Below, piece by piece: positions 8,534-16,540 of a stretch of 64,000 bases of DNA. The stretch comes from Actinoallomurus purpureus. GTDB taxonomy: Bacteria; Actinomycetota; Actinomycetes; Streptosporangiales; Streptosporangiaceae. A program made the translations under genes and the position numbers. Location: the NCBI RefSeq assembly GCF_024055795.1, contig NZ_JAMXMY010000006.1:1-64000 (forward strand), given 5' to 3'. The notes beneath the pieces were generated by a model, which worked only from the letters and a program-made list of their open reading frames with translations, was not told the origin of the DNA and ran no database searches. The number at the start of each line of letters is the position of its first letter. The first letter of the stretch is position 1.

Positions 8534-10183
8534 ATGGCGATCAAGAGAACACTGGCCGGGCTGGGGGCGCTTGCGCTGATCGCGACGGGACCCGTGTCGC
8601 AGGCACAGGCGACGGCATCGGCCAAGCCGGTCACAGCCGGGCCGGCGCAGCACGGCCACAAGCCGTTCCACCGCGGGATGGAGATCGAACGCAAGAAGAA
8701 GACACCGTCGTTCAGGCGGCTGTCGCGGACCCTGGCGGCGGGTGAGCACCAGCTGCAGGCCACGGTGCTCGACCGCAAGGGTGTGGCCGCCACGTCGGAT
8801 GAGGTGAACACCCTGTTCATCTGGCCGCTGAACGGCGACGACCCGTCCTTCGCCGACGTCGTGAACGGGCACGCCGAGGGGTCTCTGCCCCCCGGCGACT
8901 ACACGATCAACGCGACCGTGAAGACGCCGGAGCCGGACGGAACGACGTCCACGTCGCTCATCTACCTGCCGAAGGTGACGGTGGCCGGCGATGTGTCGCT
9001 CACCCTGGACGCCCGGAAGGCCAACCCCGTCCATGTGGAGGTGGACAAGGCAGGGGCGAAACCGGCCGGGACCGTCGTCTGGGTCTCGCAGCGGATCGGC
9101 GGCGTATTCCGGGACGTCACAGAGATCGATGGGGACCATCTCTATGTCACCCCGGCCGCCGCGGATGGCGGTGTCGAGTACGAGTTGCAGGCGCTGCTGA
9201 CCCAGGGAGGCGAGGAAGAGGGCAGCCCGTACGCGTACAACGTCGCCACGAAGGCGGCGGGCATCCCCACGGACCCGAATCTGAGCGCCCGCACGAAGGA
9301 CCTGGCGGCCGTGCGGGTCGAGTACGCCGGCGAGGGCAGACCCGCCTGCGCCCAGCAGTACGCGGGCGTCGACTTCGGAAGCAGCGCCATCGCCGTTTTC
9401 CGTACGGTCACGGGAGGCCTGCCGGCGACGCGGACCGAGTACTACACCCCCGGGTTCGACTGGGACTTGACCGGGGAGATCACCACCCCGGACTGCGCGT
9501 TCGATCAATACGATGTCCAGTTCCGCAACGAGCGGTTCCCGAAGGCGGGGACGTACACGCGGAGCTGGAACAAGGGCCCGCTCGGCCCGGCGGACGGTGA
9601 GCTCGTCCTCGACACGGGCGACGGGACGGGGTATTCGGCGGCGATGCTGTCCGGGCCCGACGGGCTGAGCAACGTCGGGAGTTATGCCTTTCTGAAGGGC
9701 GACTCGGCGCTCGAGAGTTCGACCGGCGAGTCCATCGGCCAGAGCCTTGTCCCGGGTTACGGCCAGATCTGGGCGCGCCCGGAGCCGGGCCGGTACACGC
9801 TCACCACGAATGCCACGCGGACGGCGCCGTGGTCGGACCTGGCGACGAGCCAGCATGTCGTCTGGGACGTCACCGTGGGCCAGGACAATGTCATCAAGCT
9901 ACCGACCGTCCAGTATCAGACGGCGCTCGACGACACCAACCGCGCCCGCGCGAACACCACGCAGACCCTGACGGTCGTGCCCCAGCAGGCGAAGGCGGGG
10001 GCCGAGCCGGCGCTGTGGACGTCCTTCGACGACGGGAAGTCGTGGACTCCGGTCCCCGTCCGCGCCGACGGCGACCGGTGGGTGGCGTCCTTCCGCAACC
10101 CGGCCAAGGGGTCCGTCTCCCTGCGGACGAAGATCGACGGGGCGGTCGACCAGACGGTGATCCGCGCCTACGGCGTCCGCTGA
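8534..10183 (+). CDS. Secreted protein resembling the C-terminal part of actinobacterial subtilases
   Basis: 549 residues. A signal peptide ends near residue 29 (Ala-Gln-Ala-Thr-Ala). The mature part is beta-rich, with two recognisable pieces: an N-terminal strand domain containing Leu-Pro-Pro-Gly-Asp-Tyr-Thr, and a C-terminal domain ending Ser-Phe-Asp-Asp-Gly-Lys-Ser-Trp-Thr-Pro-Val and Val-Ile-Arg-Ala-Tyr. That ending is typical of the tail of large secreted S8 peptidases, but no Asp/His/Ser protease domain is present. It may bind a cell-wall or carbohydrate ligand; the function is unknown. GAGGAGAGGG precedes the start. The domain resemblance is from memory. Confidence 0.6.
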   Translation: MAIKRTLAGLGALALIATGPVSQAQATASAKPVTAGPAQHGHKPFHRGMEIERKKKTPSFRRLSRTLAAGEHQLQATVLDRKGVAATSDEVNTLFIWPLNGDDPSFADVVNGHAEGSLPPGDYTINATVKTPEPDGTTSTSLIYLPKVTVAGDVSLTLDARKANPVHVEVDKAGAKPAGTVVWVSQRIGGVFRDVTEIDGDHLYVTPAAADGGVEYELQALLTQGGEEEGSPYAYNVATKAAGIPTDPNLSARTKDLAAVRVEYAGEGRPACAQQYAGVDFGSSAIAVFRTVTGGLPATRTEYYTPGFDWDLTGEITTPDCAFDQYDVQFRNERFPKAGTYTRSWNKGPLGPADGELVLDTGDGTGYSAAMLSGPDGLSNVGSYAFLKGDSALESSTGESIGQSLVPGYGQIWARPEPGRYTLTTNATRTAPWSDLATSQHVVWDVTVGQDNVIKLPTVQYQTALDDTNRARANTTQTLTVVPQQAKAGAEPALWTSFDDGKSWTPVPVRADGDRWVASFRNPAKGSVSLRTKIDGAVDQTVIRAYGVR

Positions 10184-10187
10184 CGCC

Positions 10188-10249
10188 GACCGACCCGGTC
10201 GGTCCATGACAGGTGACGACCCTCTACCCTCCTGGCGGGGCCGTCACCT
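10188..10249. terminator. Two hairpins between convergent genes
   Basis: GACCGAC-CCG-GTCGGTC at 10188-10204 is followed by AGGTGACG at 10211-10218 pairing with CGTCACCT at 10242-10249. They lie between the converging orphan secreted gene (+) and the kinase (-) and probably end one or both transcripts. No T-run is visible. Confidence 0.45.
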
Positions 10250-10315
10250 CACATGACTCACTCGCGCACGCTCACGGCCTCCGTCCTCGTGGCGGGGGCC
10301 GTCATCGTTCCCGGC

Positions 10316-11347
10316 TCACTCGCGGGCGGTCACGCCCGCGCGGCGGAGGGCCAGGCGGGCGGCTCCCAGGGCGCCGTCGCGGCTCACGGACGGCTCGACG
10401 CCGAACCGTTCGACCAGACCGGCGCGCACGTTGTCGGCGACCGGACCGCTCTCCAGCAGCGAACCGGCGACCACGACACCGGGGGCTCGGTCCTCGACGG
10501 TGCGGATCACCTCGTCGAGGGCGGGGCGCAGGGCGTCGACGTCGGCCAGCAGCCAGTCGGTCGCCTCGGCGACGATGCGCCGGGCGACCTCGTCGCCGTT
10601 CACGGCCGCCGCGCTGACCAGCGGGGCCACGCACCCGAGAGCGGCCGGGGGCCCGCCGTACACCTCCTTCAGGATGGCCTGGGGCAGTGCCGAACCGGAC
10701 GTCATCGTCGCCGCGGAGGCGTCGCCGGTGCCCGTGGTGAGGGCCTTCAGATCGATCTCGGCGAGGAGGGGATCGGCGACCTCGCCGAGCATCAGTCGCG
10801 GCACCGTCTCGGCCAGGACGGTGGGCGCGCCGCGCCCGTCGTAGGTGCGCAGCGCCGCGCGCACCCCCTCGATGCCGATCCAGACCCCGGAGCCGTCGTC
10901 GCCGACCAGCCAGCCGTAGCCGTCGGCACGGCGGACGATCGTGCCGTCGTCGATCACGGCGGCGCCCGCGCCGGTGCCGGCGAAGACCACAAGTCCTGCC
11001 GGTGCGGGGCTGGCCGCGGCGAACGCGACGGCGATGTCGGTGACCACTTCCGGTTGCCCCGGGATGGCCAGGGCCTGCCACGCGGTGGTCGCGGCGGCAA
11101 CCGCTTTCAGCCGCCCGGCCGCGCCGGCGCCGGCGATCCCGAAAACGCCGCTCACCACGCGTAGCGGGTCAAGGTCTCCCAAAGCGTCGCGTAGCGCCGT
11201 CGTCAGCGCGCCGGCCGGGTCGGCGCTGGAGTTAGGATTGGCGCCAGGACCGCGCCCTCGACCAGTGACGACGCCGTCAACGGTCATGACCGTGGCGCGA
11301 GTGTTGGTGCCCCCGGCATCCACTCCCACGACGTACGAGTCCCTCAT
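10316..11347 (-). CDS. BadF/BadG-type N-acetylglucosamine or N-acetylmuramic acid kinase
   Basis: 343 residues of the ASKHA fold. The phosphate-1 loop is Gly-Val-Asp-Ala-Gly-Gly-Thr-Asn-Thr (8-16); a second ATP loop is Val-Phe-Ala-Gly-Thr-Gly-Ala-Gly-Ala, followed by Gly-Trp-Leu-Val-Gly-Asp-Asp-Gly-Ser-Gly typical of NagK/MurK proteins. It phosphorylates a free amino sugar at C6. It diverges from an RpiR regulator and the murQ operon, so MurNAc (as for clostridial MurK, same family) is a credible substrate along with GlcNAc. The ATG at 11345-11347 is chosen because the conserved domain starts there; an in-frame upstream ATG would overlap the promoter. Confidence 0.82.
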   Translation of the reverse strand: MRDSYVVGVDAGGTNTRATVMTVDGVVTGRGRGPGANPNSSADPAGALTTALRDALGDLDPLRVVSGVFGIAGAGAAGRLKAVAAATTAWQALAIPGQPEVVTDIAVAFAAASPAPAGLVVFAGTGAGAAVIDDGTIVRRADGYGWLVGDDGSGVWIGIEGVRAALRTYDGRGAPTVLAETVPRLMLGEVADPLLAEIDLKALTTGTGDASAATMTSGSALPQAILKEVYGGPPAALGCVAPLVSAAAVNGDEVARRIVAEATDWLLADVDALRPALDEVIRTVEDRAPGVVVAGSLLESGPVADNVRAGLVERFGVEPSVSRDGALGAARLALRRAGVTARE

Positions 11348-11383
11348 TTCAGAACACACACTGTGACCGTAGAACATGGCATA

Positions 11384-11412
11384 TTGACATTGAATCATTT
11401 TCGTAGGAAAGT
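11384..11412. promoter_or_regulatory. Divergent promoter/operator of the kinase and RpiR gene
   Basis: The 72-base gap is visibly AT-rich. It contains TTGACA at 11384-11389 and an imperfect inverted repeat ATTTTC-GTAG-GAAAGT (11397-11412) just upstream of the RpiR start. Such a repeat is a plausible autoregulatory operator for the adjacent RpiR protein. Confidence 0.4.
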
Positions 11413-11419
11413 TACCTGC

Positions 11420-12349
11420 ATGAGCAAGGTCGGGCCCGACCCCGGGTCGGCGGCCGACGGTGCGAGCGCGTCGCTCAGCACGGTCGTTCGCGTCCGTTCC
11501 CTGTTGCCCTCCCTGCCTCCCGCGGAGGCGCGCGTCGCCCAGCGCGTCATCGACGATCCGGAGGCCGTGGCCAACTCCACCATCACCGAACTCGCGCAGG
11601 CCTGCGGGACCTCCGAGACGACGGTCATCCGGTTCTGCCGCGCGATCGGCTTCGCCGGTTACCCGGAGCTGCGGCTCACTCTGGCCACCGAGGCCGGGCG
11701 GGCCCAGGGGGTCACCGGCGGGCGGGTGGTCGGCAGCGACATCAGCACCGACGACACGCTCGAAGAGGTCGTGGAGAAGATCGCCTTCGCCGACGCGCGG
11801 GCGGTCGAGGAGACCGCCAACCAGCTCGACATCCAGGCGCTCGAGCGGGTCGTCGCGGCGATCGTCGACGCGCGCCGGGTCGACATCTACGGCGTGGCGG
11901 CCAGCGCGTTCGTCGCCCTGGACTTCCAGCAGAAGCTGCATCGCATCGGACGCACCTCCTACGGCTGGTCGGACGCGCACATCATGCTCACCAGCGCGGC
12001 CGTCCTGGAGCCCGGCGACGTCGCGGTCGGCATCTCCCACACCGGCACCACGGTGGACACGATCGACGCGCTCAACGTCGCCAAGCGGCGCGGCGCGACC
12101 ACGGTCGCGCTGACCAACTTCCCGCGTTCGCCGATCGCCGAGGTCGCCGACTACGTGCTGACCACGGCCGCCCGCGAGACCACCTTCCGGTCGGGCGCGA
12201 CGGCGAGCCGGCTGGCCCAGCTGACCGTCGTCGACTGCGTCTTCGTCGGCGTCGCACAGCGCACGTACGAGCCGACCCGCGAGCACCTGGAGGCGACCCG
12301 CGAAGCGGTCCGGGTCCGCCGCGTGGGATCCGATCGGAGACGCCGGTGA
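11420..12349 (+). CDS. RpiR/MurR-family transcription regulator
   Basis: 309 residues. An N-terminal RpiR helix-turn-helix (about 15-90; Leu-Ala-Gln-Ala-Cys-Gly-Thr-Ser-Glu-Thr-Thr-Val-Ile-Arg-Phe-Cys-Arg) is joined to a C-terminal SIS sugar-phosphate domain (about 135-275; Gly-Ile-Ser-His-Thr-Gly-Thr-Thr-Val-Asp-Thr). MurR proteins sense MurNAc-6-P. Its 4-base overlap with murQ makes this the likely regulator of the murQ-importer operon and of the divergent kinase. The ATG at 11420 has AGGAAA before it; a GTG-led extension at 11363 lacks a ribosome site and lies inside the promoter region. Confidence 0.88.
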   Translation: MSKVGPDPGSAADGASASLSTVVRVRSLLPSLPPAEARVAQRVIDDPEAVANSTITELAQACGTSETTVIRFCRAIGFAGYPELRLTLATEAGRAQGVTGGRVVGSDISTDDTLEEVVEKIAFADARAVEETANQLDIQALERVVAAIVDARRVDIYGVAASAFVALDFQQKLHRIGRTSYGWSDAHIMLTSAAVLEPGDVAVGISHTGTTVDTIDALNVAKRRGATTVALTNFPRSPIAEVADYVLTTAARETTFRSGATASRLAQLTVVDCVFVGVAQRTYEPTREHLEATREAVRVRRVGSDRRRR

Positions 12350-13269
12350 CCGATCGCCTCTCCGTCGGGGTATTGCAGGGGGTCCCCACCGAGGGTCGCA
12401 ATCCGCGCACCGTCGACATCGACCTGCTGCCCACCCTTGACGTGCTCCGTCTCATCAACGCCGAGGACGAACAGGTCCCCGGCGCGGTGGCGAAGGTGCT
12501 GCCGCAGGTCGCCAAGGCCGTCGACCTCGCCGTCGACGCGCTGCGCGACGGCGGGCGCGTGCACTACTTCGGCGCCGGCACCTCCGGGCGGCTCGCGGTG
12601 CTGGACGCCGCCGAGCTCCCGCCGACGTTCGGCATCGAGCCGGGTCTGGTCGTCGCCCACCACGCGGGCGGGCTCGGCGCGCTCTCCCAGGCCATCGAGG
12701 ACGTCGAGGACGACGACGATCTGGGGGCCCGCGACGCCGAGGACGTGCGCCTCGGCGAGCTCGCCGTGGGGATCACCGCGAGCGGCCGCACGCCGTACGT
12801 CGTGGGCGCCCTGCGCGCGGCGGCCCGGCGCGGTGCGCACACCGCGCTGATCAGCTCGAATCCCGCCGCGGTGTTCGGCGCGGAGGTCGACGTCAACATC
12901 GCCGTGGACACCGGGCCGGAGGCCGTCACGGGCTCCACCCGCATGAAGGCCGGCACCGCGACCAAGCTGGTGCTCAACGCCATGTCCACGGCCGCCATGG
13001 TGCGGCTCGGCCGCACCTACTCCAATCTCATGGTCAGCGTCGACGCGCTCAACTCCAAGCTGCGCGGCCGCGTGATCAAGATCCTTGTCGAGGCGACCGG
13101 TCTGGACGCCGAGACATGCGCGACGGCGCTGGCGGGTGCCGGCGGCGACACGCGCATCGCGTTGCTGTCCCTGTTGTGCGACGTGCCACCCGATCACGCG
13201 GCCGAGGCGCTGGCGGAGACCGGGGGTTCGGTGCGAGACGCCATGCGCAGGGTCCGGCGTGAGGTCTAG
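12346..13269 (+). CDS. murQ: N-acetylmuramic acid 6-phosphate etherase
   Basis: 307 residues, GTG start overlapping the regulator's stop as GTGA. MurQ cleaves D-lactate from MurNAc-6-P to give GlcNAc-6-P in the cytosol. Visible motifs: the N-terminal Glu-Gly-Arg-Asn-Pro-Arg-Thr segment, the SIS phosphosugar loop Gly-Ala-Gly-Thr-Ser-Gly-Arg-Leu, the catalytic-region Ala-Ala-Glu-Leu-Pro-Pro-Thr-Phe, Thr-Ala-Ser-Gly-Arg-Thr-Pro-Tyr-Val, and Gly-Ser-Thr-Arg-Met-Lys-Ala-Gly-Thr-Ala. The C-terminal three-helix lid is intact. Length is normal. It is followed by a sugar ABC importer, implying the operon takes up and degrades MurNAc. Confidence 0.95.
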   Translation: MTDRLSVGVLQGVPTEGRNPRTVDIDLLPTLDVLRLINAEDEQVPGAVAKVLPQVAKAVDLAVDALRDGGRVHYFGAGTSGRLAVLDAAELPPTFGIEPGLVVAHHAGGLGALSQAIEDVEDDDDLGARDAEDVRLGELAVGITASGRTPYVVGALRAAARRGAHTALISSNPAAVFGAEVDVNIAVDTGPEAVTGSTRMKAGTATKLVLNAMSTAAMVRLGRTYSNLMVSVDALNSKLRGRVIKILVEATGLDAETCATALAGAGGDTRIALLSLLCDVPPDHAAEALAETGGSVRDAMRRVRREV

Positions 13270-13278
13270 TCAGACGTC
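13259..13278. promoter_or_regulatory. Possible dre-like core before the sugar-binding protein gene
   Basis: GGTCTAGTC at 13263-13271 overlaps the murQ stop codon and repeats the core of the dre operator at 1605-1630. The outer positions do not match, so DasR control of the importer is only suggested. Confidence 0.33.
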
Positions 13279-13308
13279 GGGGGCACAGAGAAAGGGGCCA
13301 ACCTCCTG

Positions 13309-14574
13309 ATGCGGAAGTTCTGCACGCTTGTCGCGGCGCTCGGTGTCGCCTTCGCCCTCCCGGCGTGTGCACCCAGCACCAACAGCGGCAACGGCAAGGT
13401 CCACCTCACGGTCCTGTCCTGGCGTCCTGAGGACACCGCGGGGTACAAGAAGATCTTCGCCGCGTACGAGAAGAGTCACTCGAAGGTCACGATCGACTTC
13501 AAGCCGATCAAGGCCACCGACTACCTGACGATTCTGCCGAACGAGCTGAAGAAGTCGGTGGGCGGCCCCGACGTCGTCCAGCTGAAGCCGTACGGACCGC
13601 TGCAGTCCTACGTCAAGGCGGGCAACCTCGTGCCGCTCGACGGCCAGGTGAACGTCGGCGGCTGGCAGGACAAGGTGCTGCAGGCGGCCAAGGGCAAGGA
13701 CGACGGCAAGCTGTACGGCGTTCCGTACGCCCTGCAGACCCTGCAGGTGCTCTACAACAAGAAGATCTTCGCCGATCAGAAGATCGAGCCGCCGAAGACG
13801 TGGGCCGACTTCACCGCCGCCTGCGACAAGCTCAAGAAGGCGGGCATCACCCCGCTGGCCACGAGCGGTCTGCAGCCGTGGGTCCTGGCCATCGACCACC
13901 AGATCTTCGGCGCCACCCGCTACGGCGGCAACGACTTCGAGCAGGCCGTCCTCACCGGGAAGAAGAACTTCACCGACCCGGACTACACGGCGTCGCTGGG
14001 GACCGTCACGGGCCTGAAGCCGTACTTCCCGGACCAGGTCACCGCGATCGACTACCCCGACGCGCAGACGCTGTTCACCAGCGGTAAGGCCGCGATGTAC
14101 CCGGGTGGTTCGTACGAGATCGGCCCGTTCACCAAGACGGCGCCAGACATTCAGATCGGGTTCTTCGACGCCCCGCCGGCGCCGGGCGCCAAGGTCGACC
14201 ACGCGCTCACCTCCGGCTACGTCGACGGGTCGTACGGCGTCAACGCGCACTCCGAGCACAAGGCCGAGGCGACCGAGCTGGTGAAATGGATGGCGACGCC
14301 GGAGTTCGGGCAGCTGTACGCGAGCACGCTCAAGCAGATCTCGGTCGTGCCCGGCACGACGCCCGGCGACCCGCTGCTCGCCCAGGCGTCCCAGAACTAC
14401 AACGACCACGGAGCGACGTACATGATGGTCGTCGACTTCGGCTACGGGAACCCGCTCGGTCGTGACCAGGAGGGGCTGGCCCTGCAGAAGATGCTGGGCG
14501 GCACCTCGGCCGCGGACGCGGGCAAACTCGTCCAGAAGGGTATTTCAGCGTGGTTCAAGCCCAGCGGAGGCTGA
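13309..14574 (+). CDS. Sugar ABC transporter substrate-binding lipoprotein
   Basis: 421 residues. A lipoprotein signal with lipobox Leu-Pro-Ala-Cys near residue 20 is followed by a type-1 extracellular solute-binding fold (Val-Leu-Ser-Trp-Arg-Pro-Glu at the start; Tyr-Gly-Val-Pro-Tyr-Ala-Leu-Gln and Lys-Ala-Ala-Met-Tyr-Pro-Gly-Gly-Ser-Tyr further on). It is anchored to the outer face of the membrane and delivers a carbohydrate to the two permeases that follow, the first of which overlaps by 25 bases. Gene context (murQ, kinase, GH3 enzymes) points to MurNAc, GlcNAc or GlcNAc-MurNAc as ligand; that is inference. AAAGGGG lies before the ATG. Confidence 0.85.
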   Translation: MRKFCTLVAALGVAFALPACAPSTNSGNGKVHLTVLSWRPEDTAGYKKIFAAYEKSHSKVTIDFKPIKATDYLTILPNELKKSVGGPDVVQLKPYGPLQSYVKAGNLVPLDGQVNVGGWQDKVLQAAKGKDDGKLYGVPYALQTLQVLYNKKIFADQKIEPPKTWADFTAACDKLKKAGITPLATSGLQPWVLAIDHQIFGATRYGGNDFEQAVLTGKKNFTDPDYTASLGTVTGLKPYFPDQVTAIDYPDAQTLFTSGKAAMYPGGSYEIGPFTKTAPDIQIGFFDAPPAPGAKVDHALTSGYVDGSYGVNAHSEHKAEATELVKWMATPEFGQLYASTLKQISVVPGTTPGDPLLAQASQNYNDHGATYMMVVDFGYGNPLGRDQEGLALQKMLGGTSAADAGKLVQKGISAWFKPSGG

Positions 14575-15500
14575 GGCGTCCGGTCGGCACCGGCGGCGGT
14601 CGACCCCGCCGCCGGGTGCTGCTGACCTTCCTGCTGCCCGCTCTGGCGCTGTACACGGTGTTCATCGTCTACCCGCTGGTCTCCGCCGCGCAGTACAGCG
14701 TGTACTCGTGGTCGGGGAACCGGCAGGACGGCTTCGCCGGCCTGGCGAACTTCCGTGACCTGTTCACCAAGTACCCGCTGAGCGAGCAGGTGTGGCGCGC
14801 ACTCGGCCACAACTGTCTGTTCTTCATCGGCACGATGCTGATCCAGACCACCCTCGGCCTGACGTTCGCGGTGCTGCTGCACAGGTCGCGGCGCGGCAAG
14901 CGGTTCCTGCAGACCGCCTACACGCTGCCGCACCTGGTCAGCCCCATCGTCGTCGGCTACCTGTGGTCGCTCATGCTGAACCCGCAGTTCGGCGCGATCA
15001 ACGCCGCCCTGCGCGACGTGGGCCTCGGCTCGCTCGCGCAGCCGTGGCGCGGCGATCCCCACCTGGCGCTGCCGGTGTCGATCGTCGTCAACGCCTGGCA
15101 GTGGATCGGCTTCCCGATGCTGCTGTTCGGCGCGGCGCTCGCCGGCATCCCCGACGAGTACGAGCAGGCCGCCCGCGTCGACGGCGCGTCGTCGTGGCAG
15201 GTGTTCCGGCGGGTCACCCTGCCGCTGCTCACTCCGGTGCTGGGCATCGTGACCGTGCTGACGTTCATCGGCACGTTCAACGTGCTCGACCTGATCTACG
15301 CGCTGCAGGGATCGCACGGCAACCCGGAGTTCTCCACCGACGTGCTCGGGCTGGTGTTCTACCGGACGGCCTTCGAGAACTCGGACCCGAACGCCATCGG
15401 CCAGTCCTGCGCGCTCGCCGTGTGCATGTTCGTCCTGATCTTCGGAGTGTCGCTGGCGGCCAACCGCGTCTTCCGCAGGATGGAGGAACGCGTGCGATGA
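14550..15500 (+). CDS. Sugar ABC transporter permease (MalF/UgpA type)
   Basis: 316 residues, GTG start inside the end of the binding-protein gene. Six predicted membrane helices begin at Leu-Leu-Thr-Phe-Leu-Leu-Pro-Ala-Leu. The binding-protein-dependent permease EAA loop is Glu-Gln-Ala-Ala-Arg-Val-Asp-Gly-Ala-Ser, about residue 205-215, where the ATPase docks. It forms the inner-membrane channel with the next protein. No ATP-binding protein is encoded in the operon, as is usual for actinobacterial sugar importers that share an MsiK-type ATPase. Confidence 0.88.
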   Translation: MVQAQRRLRRPVGTGGGRPRRRVLLTFLLPALALYTVFIVYPLVSAAQYSVYSWSGNRQDGFAGLANFRDLFTKYPLSEQVWRALGHNCLFFIGTMLIQTTLGLTFAVLLHRSRRGKRFLQTAYTLPHLVSPIVVGYLWSLMLNPQFGAINAALRDVGLGSLAQPWRGDPHLALPVSIVVNAWQWIGFPMLLFGAALAGIPDEYEQAARVDGASSWQVFRRVTLPLLTPVLGIVTVLTFIGTFNVLDLIYALQGSHGNPEFSTDVLGLVFYRTAFENSDPNAIGQSCALAVCMFVLIFGVSLAANRVFRRMEERVR

Positions 15501-16390
15501 GCAGCACTCTCATGATCCGCAAGCCGCGCGCCGTCGCCCCGCCCGCAGGGACGTCCCGCCGGCGCAGCCGGGTCGGCGGGGTCGCCTCGGTGATCCTGCT
15601 GTGGACGTACGCCCTGGCGGCCCTCGCCCCGCTCGTGATCATGGCGTTCAACTCGCTGCGCACCGAGCAGGACCTGGCGAACAAGCCCCTCGGGCTGCCC
15701 CTGCACCCGGCCTTCCAGAACTACGCCCACGCCTGGTCCGAGGGCAACTTCAGCACCTACTTCCTGAACTCCGTCGTGATCACGGTGAGCTCGGTGCTCC
15801 TGGGCACCGGGGTGTCCGTGTTCGCCGCCTACCCGCTGGGGCGCTACCGCTTCCGCGGCCGGGGTGCGCTGTCGTCCTACTTCCTCGCCGGCCTCATGCT
15901 GCCGATCCGGCTCGGCGCCGTCCCGGTGTTCTACCTGGTCAACTCGCTGACCCAGGCGCTCCCGGGAGTCGACGGCCGGTTCTGGCTGATCTGCGTGTAC
16001 GCGGGGAGCGGCGTGCCGTTCTCGGTGTTCGTGCTGACGGCCTTCTTCCGGCAGCTGCCGATGGAGCTGGAGGAGGCGGCCCGCATCGACGGCGCGGGCG
16101 AGCTGCGGATCTTCGCCCGGATCATGGTGCCTATGGTCCGGCCCGCGCTCACGACAGTGGCGCTGTTCCAGTTCATTCCCTTGTGGAATGACTTCTTCTT
16201 CCCGCTGGTGCTGCTGAAGGACGATCAGTACACCCTGCCGACCGGCCTGACCCGGTTCTTCGCCGAGTTCGAGGCCGCCCACGCGCAGCTGTCCGCCGGC
16301 CTGGTGATCACGACGATCCCGCTCGTCGTGCTCTTCCTCGTGGCCACCAAACAGATCGTCGCCGGCCTCACCGCCGGAATGACCAAATAA
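15497..16390 (+). CDS. Sugar ABC transporter permease (MalG/UgpE type)
   Basis: 297 residues; the ATG at 15497 overlaps the upstream stop as ATGA. Six membrane helices are preceded by an Arg-rich cytosolic tail. The EAA loop is Leu-Glu-Glu-Ala-Ala-Arg-Ile-Asp-Gly-Ala-Gly-Glu near residue 195. It ends with the Ile-Val-Ala-Gly-Leu-Thr-Ala-Gly motif typical of MalG homologues. Last gene of the rpiR-murQ-importer operon; a strong hairpin follows about 100 bases downstream. Confidence 0.88.
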   Translation: MSSTLMIRKPRAVAPPAGTSRRRSRVGGVASVILLWTYALAALAPLVIMAFNSLRTEQDLANKPLGLPLHPAFQNYAHAWSEGNFSTYFLNSVVITVSSVLLGTGVSVFAAYPLGRYRFRGRGALSSYFLAGLMLPIRLGAVPVFYLVNSLTQALPGVDGRFWLICVYAGSGVPFSVFVLTAFFRQLPMELEEAARIDGAGELRIFARIMVPMVRPALTTVALFQFIPLWNDFFFPLVLLKDDQYTLPTGLTRFFAEFEAAHAQLSAGLVITTIPLVVLFLVATKQIVAGLTAGMTK

Positions 16391-16494
16391 TCGCTTTTTA
16401 TCCGCGCTCGATGTCCCGGACTATTGTCTTCGCTACGTCAGCGTGAGCGTGGTACGCTGAATCCGGTGCCTAGGTGAAAGCCGAACATCACATC

Positions 16495-16535
16495 CTGAGG
16501 CCGCCCCCTAAGGGGTCGGTCTCAGTGTATTTTTA
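16495..16535 (+). terminator. Rho-independent terminator of the importer operon
   Basis: CTGAGGCCG-C-CCCC pairs across a short CTAA loop with GGGG-T-CGGTCTCAG (one internal mismatch, one G-T pair), followed by TGTATTTTTAC. It ends about 6 bases before the next start codon, so it separates the sugar operon from the DUF3800 gene. Confidence 0.65.
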
Positions 16536-16540
16536 CGGTC

